Shown: in pieces, positions 32,340-43,206 of the stretch
Layout: every line of letters begins with the position of its first letter
Numbering within the stretch: position 1 is the first letter of the stretch
Assembly: GCA_933228675.1 (NCBI GenBank)
Contig: OW121740.1
Coordinates: forward strand, 56,979,000 to 57,042,999
From: Stomorhina lunata
Lineage: Eukaryota; Arthropoda; Insecta; Diptera; Rhiniidae
Reading direction: 5' to 3'
Length of the DNA: 64,000 nucleotides
The notes under the pieces: model-generated
Databases searched by the model: none
What the model was told of the DNA's origin: nothing
The model's input: the letters and a program-made list of their open reading frames with translations, nothing else
Made by a program: the position numbers and the translations under genes

Positions 32340-33643
32340 ATGGGTGTTTTTTTTAGAGGTATAGAACTTCGAATTGAAATAAAACACAAGAAAATCGTTT
32401 TAATGTCCATCAATTTGGCTTTATTGAAAGGATAATTTTGTGCCATTAATGTTCAAATATGATTTCGGGCATGTGGCCGCCGCGGCTGGCTCGAATAAAG
32501 CCAATTCTACAGGTCCAATTTTCAACTACTTTTTCGAGCATATGGGGCCGTATGTTGGCAATAACGCCACGAATGTTGGCTTCCAAGTCCCCTAACGTTT
32601 CTGGTTTGTTGGCGTAGACGAGCGACTTCACATATCCCCAAAGAAAATAATCCAGTGGTGTCAAATCGCACGATCTTGGTGGCCAATTGACAGGTCCATT
32701 CCGCGAAATTATGCGCTCATTGAATGTTTCCTTCAATAAATCAATTGTGACGTGCGCTGTGTGGCATGTAGCGCCATCTTGTTGGAACCACAACTCATCC
32801 ACATTCATGCCATCCAATTGGGGAACAAAATAGTCGGTTATCATGGCTCTATACCGGTCTCCATTTATGGTAACTGACTCTCCAGCATTATTTCGGAAGA
32901 AGTATGGCCCAATGACTCCACCAGCCCATAGAGCACACCAAACAGTCAGTTTTTGTGGATGTAATGGCGTCTCAAGGGTCTCATGTGGATTCTCTTAACT
33001 CCAAATGCGGCAATTTTGCTTGTTGACGTAGCCATTCAACCAAAAATGAGCCTCATCACTGAACAAAATTTTGCGATGAAAATCAGCATCGAGATCAATC
33101 TCATTTTCGGCCCATACACCAAAATCACGACGCATTGCGTGGTCTCGCGGCTTTAATTCTTGCACAAGCTGGATCTTGTAAGGTCGCAAGCCAAGATCTT
33201 TGCGCAAAATCTTCCATAAAGTTGATGGACAAAGCTCCAATTGCTGTGCACGGTGGCGAATCGATTCATTCGGGTCCTCTTCAACACTTTGCTCTACAGC
33301 GGCAATTGTTTCTTCGGTGCGCACTGTTCGACGTCGCTGCGGATGCGTATTATCACATAGAGTAAACGTAGTGCGAAAACGATCCATGGTTACCCGAATT
33401 AATTGCTCTGATGGACGATTATGTCGACCATAAAATGGACGGAGCTTGCGGTAAACTTCGCGAACTAAACCATTATTTTCGAAATAAATTTGCACGATTT
33501 GCAAGCGTTGTTCTTTTGTCAACCTGTTCATGATGAAATGGCAAACCAAACTAAATATTAATCACTTGACAGCTGACAAAATGGCCGCCAGTTAAAAAAG
33601 TGATGCCAACTTAAAGTTCTATACCTCAATAAAAAATACCCGA
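32340..33643 (-). mobile_element. Mariner DD41D, second lineage
   Basis: 1,304 bp, with TA at 32338-32339 and 33644-33645. Inverted termini run from GGGTGTTTTTTTTAGAGGTA at the left against GGGTATTTTTTATTGAGGTA at the right, continuing TAGAACTT. The termini and the protein differ clearly from the 12-kb lineage. Confidence 0.9.
32446..33531 (-). pseudogene. Mariner DD41D transposase with one stop
   Basis: Reading from MNRLTKEQRLQIVQIYF, the frame runs through 'KILFSDEAHFWLNGYVNKQNC' to a TAA just after RIWS (32995-32997). It continues in the same frame through 'WFQQDGATCHT' and 'CDLTPLDYFLWGY' to 'PEIIFEH'. The three Asp and the 41-residue spacing are kept. One nonsense change is the only break I can see, so this copy died recently or is mobilised in trans. 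An alternative upstream start (33549) adds six residues; MNRL aligns better with relatives. Confidence 0.88.
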
Positions 33644-33645
33644 TA

Positions 33646-34084
33646 GAACAGTTTTTACTAAGGTCCAAGGTGTAATTAAACGAATAAATTAATTAGATCG
33701 ATTAATAACGCTTTTACTCTGAAGACTCTCAACTAAATTACCGGGGTATGCTTCACAGACCTACGATAAATATCGCCCGATGATCATTGTGGATCCAAAA
33801 CAGACATGTAATATCAGCTCTTTTTCATCCAATCTTTCAGATTAGTATATATTTAATGGGTTTCGGGCCCTAAAGACACAGGAGGGAAATTATTAGAAAT
33901 CTGTTTAGCAAGGCTAGTTATCTTAATTGGTCAAAGTCTTGACCAGGTACTGTGCCACCTAAGGTCCTGTGTGCCACCTTAATACTTTGACAAGTTTTGC
34001 TAACTAATCCCTTCTTCATTTCCCTGATAGTTGGAGCAGTAGGAGCATTCCTAACTTTAGACAGATTAAAAACTACATATTGTA
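33646..34084. other. Unassigned
   Basis: Nothing recognised. Confidence 0.3.
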
Positions 34085-34240
34085 TCTAATTTGCTAGACA
34101 AACTAAATACGAATTATAGCGTCTAAGCAAAATATCAAAATAAAGCGAGATTATTATCTTAACAGTATTAAACACACAACATTTTTAAATTTAATCGTTT
34201 CACTTTTGTTGTTCCTTTTTTGGAGACTAAAATGGCTTCC
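34085..34240 (-). mobile_element. Repeat E fragment, no ribozyme
   Basis: The complement matches the 5' part of E copy 1 (AACAACAAAAGTG..., ATAATCTCGCTTTATTTTGATATTTTG, AATTCGTATTTAGT). It ends before the hammerhead region. Confidence 0.55.
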
Positions 34241-34520
34241 AAAGTGGTATTTTTCAAAAATTATGTACTACAATTACACTGCTCTGCAAAAATTAATTTT
34301 TTGTCTTTCCTTTTAATAAAACTATGCGGACTATATGGATCTTGATGCGCTAAACTCAGATCCGTTGTCGGTTTTTTTCCATCAGATCTCGATTTTTTTT
34401 TTATGGGCGTGGCAAATTTTTTCCCTTAAATTAGTCAGGTACGGAGACCTATTTCGTCCTAACTCAAGAACGACTCATCCGATTTTCAAAATTAAAACAC
34501 TTGCATGCATAACAAAATTG

Positions 34521-34879
34521 CATTTATTTTAGTCTAATATAATTTTTCTGTATCTCTTATCGTTTTGGAGTTATTTAGAAATTAATGGAGAAAAAATTTT
34601 TTTTCGTGCGAAATTCGTAATATTTATCAGGTTAGAAATGTAATTAAAAATTGGTATAAAATTCACATTTTTAAACCGATTTTTATGGTTTATAGCTTAT
34701 TTTATTCTTAAGATAATGTTTAAAATGTTAAAATTTTACTTTATCTTTTTTTTAATTACATTTTTAACCTAAAAAAAATTACGAATTTTGCACGAAAAAA
34801 ATTTTTTTTCTCCATTAATTTCTAAATAAATCCAAAACGATAAGAGATACAGAAAAATTATATTAGACTAAAATAAATG
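34521..34879. repeat. Inverted repeat 1 (foldback)
   Basis: The left arm from 34521 (CATTTATTTTAGTCTAATAT) is repeated in complement ending at 34879 (ATATTAGACTAAAATAAATG). Arms are about 130 bp and include a long T/A run (TTTTTTTTCGTGC). The spacer is about 90 bp. There is no coding sequence. Confidence 0.8.
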
Positions 34880-35316
34880 TTAACAGAATATGAAAAAAAA
34901 GGCTTTAAATAAAGAAACACGTGTCTCGGCGTTTTGCTGTAGCATGTCAGAATTTTAAGAAAATCGATTTTAAAGATTCGAAGGACCGTGGAGGTTCACT
35001 TGTAACGTAATACTATTATAAAAAGTTCTAGAATGGGTGAACCTATTTAAATGCTTGAACCAGTTTTGAAAAGGGAATTATATTTTGTAATAAAAACAAA
35101 TTCAAATTTAATTCCCTTTTCAAAACTGGCTCAAGCATTTAAATCGGTTCATCCATTCTATTTTTATAGAACTTTTTATAATAGTATTATGTTACAAGTG
35201 AACCTCCACGGTCCTTCGAATCTTTAAAATCGTTTTTCTTAAAATTCTGACGTGCTACAGCAAAACGCCGAGACACGTATTTCTTAATGTTAAGCCTATT
35301 TTTATATTCTGTTAAC
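34879..35316. repeat. Inverted repeat 2 (foldback), abuts repeat 1
   Basis: It runs from GTTAACAGAATAT (34879) to ATATTCTGTTAAC (ending 35316). Arms of about 200 bp (34879-35080 and 35109-35316) surround a 28-bp spacer. They contain CGTGTCTCGGCGTTTTGCTG and GGACCGTGGAGGTTCACTTG and their complements with few differences. Confidence 0.85.
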
Positions 35317-35689
35317 ATTTCTCATGTGTACCAACCACTGTCGTACTGTGTAATCAATAAGTTAAAAAGTACATTGAAATCAGTATATATATATATAAAT
35401 ATTTATTTAACAGATCAGATAGTAAACATATTAGTCAAAACATCAGGGATCTAATAGATTGGTGTTCTGATCATTCAATAATTCTAATAATGATCTACTA
35501 GAACGTATCTAAAATAACTAAACAAATTAAGATATAATATAAATATCAGCTTTTGCAAAAACGATACTTAATTAAACTAACATACAAGAATTTATATCAC
35601 TATTGAATCTGAAAAACGCGAATTGGTCTTAGTTTAAAAAAAAAATCTCATTTTGATAATCTTAAGAAAAGAACATTTTTAGTTACACA
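35317..35689. other. Unassigned
   Basis: AT-rich; nothing recognised. Confidence 0.3.
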
Positions 35690-36147
35690 TAATTAAAATT
35701 TTGAAAACTTAAAACCATCGCAAAAAAAATGTGTAACGCGTAACAAATTTATAACAAAGACACTACAAACAAAAAAAAAATTGAATATCAACTCCATTTC
35801 TTCGTCAACTTCTAAACTGATCAGTAAAAGAATCACGTATCTGTTAAACATTATCACAACAAATAAAAGCAAACAAACAAGAGATGAAATCAATGAAGCG
35901 ACAACAACACAAACACCCCGTGTTGAAAGTGAGAGGAAGAAGGTAAAACATAACACCAGGCAACAACACATGGACCAAAACCCAACCACAACAACAATTA
36001 CAAGACAAACTTAACAACTTCACACCGAACGCAAATCAGTGTGTGTGCGTGTGTGTCAGGATAACCAACAAGGAATCAACCCAGTCTCTGCAACATCACC
36101 ATCAACGACAACAACAACAACGACTGAACTGGACACACAGAAAAAAG
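35690..36147 (+). other. Candidate host 5' UTR exon
   Basis: Composition changes here to CA-rich, T-poor sequence with CAACAACAAC runs and few ATGs, typical of long 5' leaders of fly genes. It ends at AAAAAAG followed by GTATGTATG, a good splice donor at 36148. Neither strand encodes a convincing protein; the hydrophobic minus-strand frame at 35693-35989 is a by-product of the CA bias. If real, the protein-coding exons lie beyond this window. The TSS is not identified. Confidence 0.35.
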
Positions 36148-37067
36148 GTATGTATGTTAAAATTAATTAATGGGCTCGTTCAATTAAAATTGCAACATGT
36201 TGTAAGCTGGACACAACCACAAAAAAACACAAGTAAAGATTTAGAAAATCTCCACTTTAACTTTTGCTCAAGTCGCAAGGAATCCCTTCGAAAAAGTTTA
36301 AAGCAGAACAAGGTAGAGAGAAAAAAAATACTAAAACCGAAACAAAGTAGTCGTTTGCTGTTGTTTTCGTTGTTTGTTTCAGTTTTTCTGGACAATTAAC
36401 TTGTGCAACAAGTTTTTTTTTTTGCAACTCTTAAGGGGACATTTACAACTGATGAGTCCATACAACTGCAACAGTAACATGTGAGTAGAATAGTGTATGA
36501 TGATGCATTCATCCATTGAAATCACATTCAGAAAATACTGGAAAATTTTTTGAAAACACTTAAATTAATATAGGAGGGGTATGTGATAATCTTTTTTCGA
36601 AATCTAAGATATTTTAGAAACTTTTCGAAAGCAAAATTTCAGGATCGTCCAAATAATTTATAGCATATAAAAGTCCTATATTTAATATAAATTTGTCGAA
36701 ATATGTCCAATATTGAATTATAACCTACCAGCCTTATTACGAGTGTCGATGTAGTATCTTCGACTACAAAAGTTTAGTAATTAAAGAAATTAAGTCGATG
36801 TTTTCATTAATCTAGTACTAGTAACTGTCGAATTCGATGATACGACTTCAATAATGTAATAAGTATGTGTAAGTTTTTGCAAAACAAAATTCTATTTTTT
36901 CGATCGATATAGAATAGGATGATTTGGCCCTTGGATCTTTAATTATACGTATTCTACACTTTCGAAAAAATTATAAAGGAATATGATAAAGTAGATTAAC
37001 TAGATTATTTTTGGCATGCCGCTAGCTACTTTAAATAAAAAAGTACATATAATTCAGCACATGATAG
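36148..37067. other. Unassigned, possibly intronic
   Basis: No repeat family of the window recurs here. It could be single-copy intron downstream of the candidate exon. Confidence 0.3.
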
Positions 37068-37075
37068 ATGGTCAT

Positions 37076-37248
37076 TAGGGGTATAACTTTTGAAAAACAT
37101 TTTAAATTATCAAAATCTATGATGAAAAGTGGGGTAACTTTTTCGCGGGCATTAAAAAAGTACCGATACACACTGTTTTTTTTTTTTGATATACACATCA
37201 GTAGCCACCCCGTCGTTATAGGTATTTATTTTTTTGGTTATGCCCCTA
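37076..37248. mobile_element. hAT-type MITE, 8-bp TSD (ATGGTCAT)
   Basis: 173 bp. The ends are TAGGGGTATAAC and the complement of TAGGGGCATAAC. ATGGTCAT is exactly duplicated at 37068-37075 and 37249-37256. The 112-codon frame across it has no significance. Confidence 0.85.
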
Positions 37249-37412
37249 ATGGTCATGTTTCCGAAATGTATTCATTCCAGTTAAATTCCAGTTATGTCTG
37301 TAATAACAGGCACTTAGTAACGAGAACGAGAATGAGTCCATTAAACTTATTCTTTACACTTGTTGTGCTCTGTCGTACAGAAGGGGCCAGTTGTTGCATA
37401 TTTTAAAATAAC

Positions 37413-38669
37413 CCCAGTAAAACTTTTCATTACCAAATAATGAGTTAAACTGTTAAACTATTGAACACGAACTACTTACTCATTCGCTGTTTAAGTCATT
37501 ACATTAACATGGGGATGTCATTGGAGGCAAGTACTTACCAATTGCAGAAAATTAATGACTTGGGTAAGCAATTTGAAAGCAACAACAACAACAGCAACAA
37601 TTTTTTTGTTGTTGTTTTATTAAAAACATATATTTTTAAACGAAATACAAAATTTTTTTTATGATCCCATGGGGGCTCGAACCCAGACCCTCCGACTGCT
37701 AGGCAGAGACTCTTCCACTGAGCTACTTCATATGTTGAAAACTTAGCAGCTTATAATTAATATAAACAATTTTTATTTTTAGATCCAAAATCATAACTTT
37801 GTTTTTCCCTGCTTTTTTTTTGCTTTGTTGTAATTTTTGGAAAAATATTTTTATACGATTTTTTGTAATTATTTTAAAACTTTTTTAAATGTATTTTAAA
37901 ACTTAAACAATTTAAATCCTCTGTTTTGTATAAGTTTTTACATAAGATTGACTCTTACTTACTTAAATGTTACAACCTGTTAAGGTCAAAGTCCGAGCAT
38001 ATTTTAGAATTCCATGGATTTCGATCTTGTGCGAATATTCTCCAATTTTATAGGCCAAGCTTTGAAAAATGTTCCTCTACTTGATCTTTCTATCGAAGTT
38101 TCGGACATTTTAATTTTATCCTCTTCATTGTATTTTTTTTCAAGAGAGGGTTACTAGCCCGTAATCCTAACCCATTTTTATCGATCTTATGGGACAACTC
38201 TCGGAACATGTTAACTCACAATATTAATGGGTGTTAAACTAGCTCCCCGGGTGATACCATGAGGAGGTGTGTGTCCACAGTTGAGATGAAGGATGACCCA
38301 GATAAGTTGGGCTTACCAAGTTAATACCAATTAGAATCGTGTTTGGTATTCAACATCCCCTACATAATCAAAATTAACTCATGATGGTATTTTTTTTATT
38401 AATGTTAGTTTTACAATTTTTTTTACAGAAGATAATATTTAAGTTCTTAAAATTCAAAAATCATTTAAAAAGACTTTTTTAATAAAAAACAAACTAAAAA
38501 AAATTGTTGCCCTTGGTGGGATTTGAACCGGGGCCATTCAGTTTAAATTACCATCTTAATTACAAATAAGTACTTCTGTAATAACTTATTATTTATTCGA
38601 ATGGTATGTTGTAGTCGTTACAAGGTAACCAGTTATCAGAGTACTTGCCATTACCAAAGTTTTGCTGGG
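37413..38669 (-). mobile_element. TIR element A copy 2
   Basis: Ends CCCAGTAAAACTTTTC and AAAGTTTTGCTGGG. The flanking dinucleotide is AC on both sides (37411-37412, 38670-38671) instead of TA. It holds the 73-nt tRNA-like module on the minus strand (37660-37732), the LINE tail and the T-arm-like segment (about 38510-38540), colinear with copy 1 in reverse. Confidence 0.8.
37660..37732 (-). other. tRNA-like sequence in A copy 2
   Basis: The complement is nearly identical to 8802-8874: paired ends, TAGCTCAGTGG A-box, CTAGCAG loop, GGTTCGAGCC B-box. T-run sequence follows shortly after its 3' end (TTTTTTT in the transcript sense would need the opposite strand, so a terminator is not clear). 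Confidence 0.55.
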
Positions 38670-38671
38670 AC

Positions 38672-38890
38672 CCTTTTTAAAATTTATTTTTTTTGTTTTT
38701 TTATACATTATGTGACATGAACTTCATTCATTTTTGGGAAACTTCGGGGATATATTTTCGTTTACTGGGCTTTTGTCAGAACTTCAGAAAACATAGAATC
38801 TGTGGTAGATATCATTAACAAGTTATAATAGCTGGAACAGTTATATACAGGTTAATCGCATTTTGGCTTTGGTTTTATAAAAAAAACTAT
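38672..38890. other. Unassigned
   Basis: Nothing recognised. Confidence 0.3.
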
Positions 38891-38894
38891 TTAA

Positions 38895-39305
38895 CCCTAA
38901 ATAGACACGGGGAAAAATTACCCAAAACTTTGTTGTACCTTTTCAGCGAATTTTAATAAAAAAAAAACATAAAAGATATTATTTTATAGTCAGATGAATC
39001 TCTTTTATTATAAAAAATATCTTATCCCTAAAAAAAAACATAAAAAAAATGGGACAATATTGCCCCCATATCTATTAAGGTTTAAAATTTAAGTCTTAGT
39101 GTAAAATAATTACTTTCCTGCCTTTGTAAGTCGCTGGAAAAAAATTAGACCATTTTGCCCCCATGTCTGTTAAGGGATAAAATATTTTGTTTAAAAAAAA
39201 ATAACTTAAAATAAAATAAAAACTTTCATGCCTTTTTTTTATCGAAATTCAATGAAAAAGTGGCAAACAATTTTAAGTCATTTTTGACCCAATGTCTATT
39301 AAGGG
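38895..39305. mobile_element. piggyBac-like MITE with repeated ends
   Basis: TTAA lies at 38891-38894 and 39306-39309. Termini are CCCTAAATAGACA and the complement of CCCTTAATAGACA. The right end motif (GCCCCCATRTCTRTTAAGG type) occurs two more times inside, near 39055 and 39155. It looks as if a terminal module was duplicated in tandem. Confidence 0.7.
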
Positions 39306-39394
39306 TTAAACTATTTTTTTAATAGAAAATTTATGCATTTCTATAAAAATTCTCTAAAAAATTCATAATATTACGTATTTATAAAAAAATAACA

Positions 39395-39690
39395 AAGATG
39401 AAAACTGAAAAATGTTTGTGTTTTGTTCAGTCGATAATCTGTGCTCTTACTTATGGTTTATAAACATAATTCGTAAAAATTTGGTTTGTAAAATAAGTAA
39501 TAATGCGAGGTTTTCGATCTGTATAAAATTGGGGATACTCCTCCTAAAGAGATGGTTAGGCCATCTCCATCGAAACGCGTCGAGGAATCTTTTTTTCTCC
39601 GCAAACATTTTTTGGCTTTTTATCAATAAATTTTGCTGTTACATTAATAAATAAATGTTAAAGATTTGGGATCAAATGCGAATACTTTTT
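39395..39690 (+). mobile_element. Repeat E copy 3, hammerhead eroded
   Basis: Same orientation as copy 1. It retains GAGATGG...CCATCGAAACGCGTCGAGG, so stem II arms, GAAA and GTC survive. The CTGANGA core has become CTAAAGA (G5 lost), and stem I pairing beyond GAGG is changed. The 3' terminus is degenerate (GATTTGGGATCAAATGC). Confidence 0.6.
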
Positions 39691-40254
39691 CTTTTTGAAA
39701 AAAAATACATATTTATAAAAAAATGTTTGTTAATTTTATAAATATGTACAAAAAATCTAAATTTTGACCTTTGACCCTGATGAAAAGGGCAACGTGTACC
39801 CATTTTTTTTTTAATTATGTGTATATTTTCTATAGAATGGGCAATTTTATACCATATTAACGTTATTAACATTAAACACAAGTAAGAGTTTTGAATCATT
39901 TACTCAAATTATGGGTAAAAAATTAATTTTTGCGTAATTCTACGAATTCTAACAATAGGTTCGGCGAAACGTTTTAAGATATCTATGTCTTTTTAAGCTT
40001 TTTATCCTCAGCAAACATTTCGTAGTAAAGATAATATTCCTGAGATTGCGGGAACCTATAAAACCTTTACTAGAATTATTCACGACTTTGTAAAAATAGC
40101 CTATTTTTAAAAAAAGTCAGAAAAAACCAAAAAATATCAATTCATGTGATTAAAACCACTTTGCATTTTTATTTTTTTTGCAATTAGTTGGCTTTATTTA
40201 GCACGTTATACCTGTAATAGAAGAAAAACTGTGATGAAATATATAAAAGACACT
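39691..40254. other. Unassigned
   Basis: No recognisable gene or repeat. Confidence 0.3.
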
Positions 40255-40945
40255 GAAAACTATTGGAAAAACTACAGAGGACGGATTCATGTCACTTTAA
40301 CGCCACTATAAATGAGAAAAATCTTAAGAATTGCGTCAAATTCTGCACTAACTGCACCGCAAATGGAAAAAGCTGATCTACTTTGATTTTTGTAATGACT
40401 AAGAAGTAGTAAAAATAGCGATTTGAGCAGGTGTTAAGGCAAGTGTTTCAACAATATCAAGAGCCTTTGCAAGCTGTAGGTATCTAAAATTAAAAAAGAT
40501 GAAGAAAAAGCCGCCGCTGAATGACGTACGCAAAGAAACTCGATTACATTTTGCAAGAGAGCATATGAGTTGGACGTTCAAATTAGAGGTCATATTAATG
40601 ATTGTCGTACTGTAGTTTTTACTGATGAAAAAAAACTTAATTTCGATGGACCGGACAGCTACAATTATTATTTTCATAATAAGAGAAAAGAGGAACTGTT
40701 TTTGAACCGTCATCATAGCGGAAAATGTGGAGTCATGGTCTGGGGTGCGATAACTTATTACGGCACAATAGATTTAGAATTTCAAAGTTTAGAAAAATGA
40801 CTGGAGAAACCTATTAAACTCTGCTTGAGTGGGCATTCCCTAAACTGAAATTTTTGGGTCTATTGAATGGATTTTGCAACAAGATAATGCCCCAATTCAT
40901 AATGCGAGGGTGGTAAAGGAATTTAATCGCAATAACTCCAAAACT
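40255..40945 (+). pseudogene. Tc1-like (DD34-37 type) transposase, decayed
   Basis: In mixed frames it gives 'KNLKKKPPLNDVRKETRLHFA' -like sequence ('KMKKKPPLND...RLHFAREHMSW'), then 'TVVFTDEKKLNFDGPD' (first Asp), 'NYYFHNKRKEE', 'CGVMVWGAITYYGTIDLEF' and 'WILQQDNAPIHNA' (second Asp). It stops before the third acidic residue. The longest open part is 40570-40800. The protein is a member of the insect Tc1 group with the GVMVWGA block. Confidence 0.8.
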
Positions 40946-41180
40946 GTTTTATGGATTTTTGTTTTTTATCACTTCATGAAAAGCAGCATTACTTCCATTA
41001 TATGTTCTTTCAAAAATAAATCTTAAATGGACAAAACGTAGCAAAAACTGAAAATGCTCTAATTTTTTCCCATACAAATGGGGTCTAAAACTTCAAGACC
41101 GTTGCCTGGGCTCGTATCCTGAAAAAAATCAATAATATTTTTCACACTTCCGATTGACATAATTTGGCCATTTTACTATA
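40925..41180 (+). repeat. Low-copy repeat with GCAATAACTCCAAAAC
   Basis: Starts with CGCAATAACTCCAAAACTG and matches 62530-62690; a reverse-strand piece lies at 2.3 kb. In the 62.5-kb copy it leads into DINE-like sequence. Confidence 0.45.
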
Positions 41181-41819
41181 AGAAGTCAGATACAAATATG
41201 AAATAAATATTAATATCTACTTCGGTGTTTAGGGTTCTTTAGATAAAACGAATCGAAATCACTATCCAATGTTATTTATTATTCACAAACATGTTTCTTT
41301 CGTAGTGCATTTCTCATATAGCCCTCGTCCTAAAACTGTTAGTGCCTAGTGATTTTGTATTTAAAACTGCTACATTTAATCTATGGTGCTGTTATTGCTG
41401 GGTTTGTTGCTGATTGTTGTTGGTAACTTCTAATGTCTCTGCTGCTACTAATTCAACTCTAACATGTCCTCCGGGCTAAAAGTGCTTTACTGATTTAGTG
41501 TTGAAGCTTAAAAAATGCAAAATCAATTTAAGCCGTTTATTTTACTCTCTAGTTTTCATTTAAAGTCGTTTTCTTACTTTTTTTTCAAAATATTGAGCTA
41601 GATTTTTTGGCTTAGATGCAGTAAAATGTTTTGGGTTGTTCTATGATTATTTAGTTGAAAGAAAATCAGGGAAGTATGGATTACTAAAGATAAGGTACAT
41701 TTTAAGGATACAAATTTCAAAAGAACAAAGAGTTTATAGAAAAATATTCGTATCTTGAAAAAATATGTTTGAATAAAAGATCCTAGCTCAAAAAAAAAGT
41801 AATCGCCTGAAATTTGACA
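41181..41819. other. Unassigned, possibly single-copy
   Basis: Less repetitive sequence; no gene seen. Confidence 0.3.
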
Positions 41820-41956
41820 TACAGTGACACAAATTACTGTCGTAATGTTTTTAAGGTGTTTACTAATAAATATGTGTGTAACAGAAAAGCTGTTAGCCCA
41901 ATGTCTCTATTATTTGGTATTATTGTATATTGGACTCATGTTGACAACTATAATTA

Positions 41957-42770
41957 AAAACACGTAAGAAAAGCTATAGTCGGTCAAACCCGACTATATA
42001 ATACCCTTCACTACTAAGGTCAAATAGGGACCAACAATTAACCCAGTTTTCCTTAAGTCTTAGAGACATACATACATATACTAAGTGCTATTTTTTCGAA
42101 ATTTTGAGATTTATATCATTTCCGGCTAAGGGCCTAATATGGGAGCTAGGGTCAATTGTTGATCGATTGTTACCAAATTTTGGTTATTGGTTCATATTTA
42201 TAAAATATTTATCTGTGCAAAGTTTAAGTAATCAAGTTCATTTATCTTAAGAGTTATTAACGTTTTTGTGCTTATATATGTATATAAACGTCTGTTGAGA
42301 ATGTGTCTTGTATGGGAGGTATTGTCAAATATGGGCCGATTTCTACAAAATTAGGAACACTGATTAAGGCTATGATAAGCAATATTTGTGCTAATTATTA
42401 AAAAAACAACTAAATTTGTGGCTGTAAAGGATTAAAAACTCTATCCGAGAAGGTACCGTTATGGGAGCTACCCGAAATTGTAATCCGATTTCACTCAAAA
42501 AGAATAACGATTGTCCTTGGACCAAAATATGGGCCTGTGCCAAATTTTATCAAATTATCTTTAAAGTTGCGACCTGTAGAATGATAACAAGCTTACATGG
42601 ATAACCGGCCAGCCAGCCAGCCAGCCGGACGGACATCGTTAAAACAACTCAGGGAGTGATTCTAAGTCGATTGGTATACTAAAAGATGGGTCTCAGACCA
42701 ATATTTCTATGCGTTGCAAACATCAGCACAAACCCAATATACCCTTTCCACCTATGGTGATACATACCGT
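41957..42770 (-). mobile_element. DINE-1-like Helentron inside Tc1 remnant
   Basis: The left edge is the 3' end complement: CACGTAAGAAAAGCTATAGT with hairpin TAGTCGGTCAAACCCGACTA. The CCAGCCAGCCAGCCAGCCGG microsatellite is at about 42608. The 5' block CCCTTTCCACCTATGGTG is near 42750. It is near full length and noncoding. Confidence 0.78.
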
Positions 42771-42864
42771 TATAGAAATCAAAAACACAAAAGCAAATTT
42801 TTATTGGGACAGTTTATTGACTTTAGATTTATTTACATACTAAATGTTATTTTTTTAATTTAAT

Positions 42865-43075
42865 ATTTTGTATATCCTAAAACTCACTTCTATACGACGC
42901 GGCATACTCTTTACTAAATGTTTCCAATCAGTTGGAGAAATACCATTTCAAGCTTCCACCACATGTGCCCTCAGTTTATCTAAATTGGTTCCGACATTAA
43001 AAACGCCACAGAGGTGCGCAATGGGGTTAAGATCGGGTGACTTGGGCGGCAAGTCAAGGACTTTCATGATTTTTA
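42865..43075 (-). pseudogene. Tc1-like transposase C-terminus
   Basis: The translation reads 'PPKSPDLNPIAHLCGVFNVG', 'LDKLRAHVVEA*NGISPTDW' and 'LVKSMPRRIEV', ending at ILN-stop. SPDLNPIxHLW normally carries the catalytic Glu after the Ile; here it is Ala. The Trp of 'AWN' has become a TGA stop. Everything upstream has been lost. Confidence 0.8.
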
Positions 43076-43206
43076 ATTGTAGTTGTCAACACGAGCCCAA
43101 TATACAATAATACCAAGTATCAGAGAGATTGAGCCAACAGCTTTGTTGTTACACTCAAAAAAGTAAACACCTTAAAAACATTGGGACAGTAGTTTAAGTG
43201 ACTGTA

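Larger units (their letters stand above)
41822..43204 (-). mobile_element. Tc1-like element remnant with long TIRs
   Basis: TA lies at 41820-41821 and 43205-43206. The inverted repeats begin CAGTGACACAAATTACTGTC at the left and CAGTCACTTAAACTACTGTC as the right complement. They continue for about 130 bp (AATGTTTTTAAGGTGTTTAC, TTGGTATTATTGTATATTGG). A DINE is inserted just inside the left repeat and only a C-terminal transposase scrap remains. Without the DINE it is about 570 bp. Confidence 0.85.

Noticed and set aside
35693..35989. 98-codon hydrophobic frame on the minus strand
   Set aside because: It is the complement of a CA-rich block (GTTGTT codons) and has no family resemblance; composition explains it.
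36043..36399. 118-codon frame downstream of the candidate exon
   Set aside because: No ATG at the start, low complexity, and it crosses the proposed splice donor.
37068..37406. 112-codon frame starting at the hAT MITE
   Set aside because: It begins in the target duplication and crosses the MITE boundary; chance frame.
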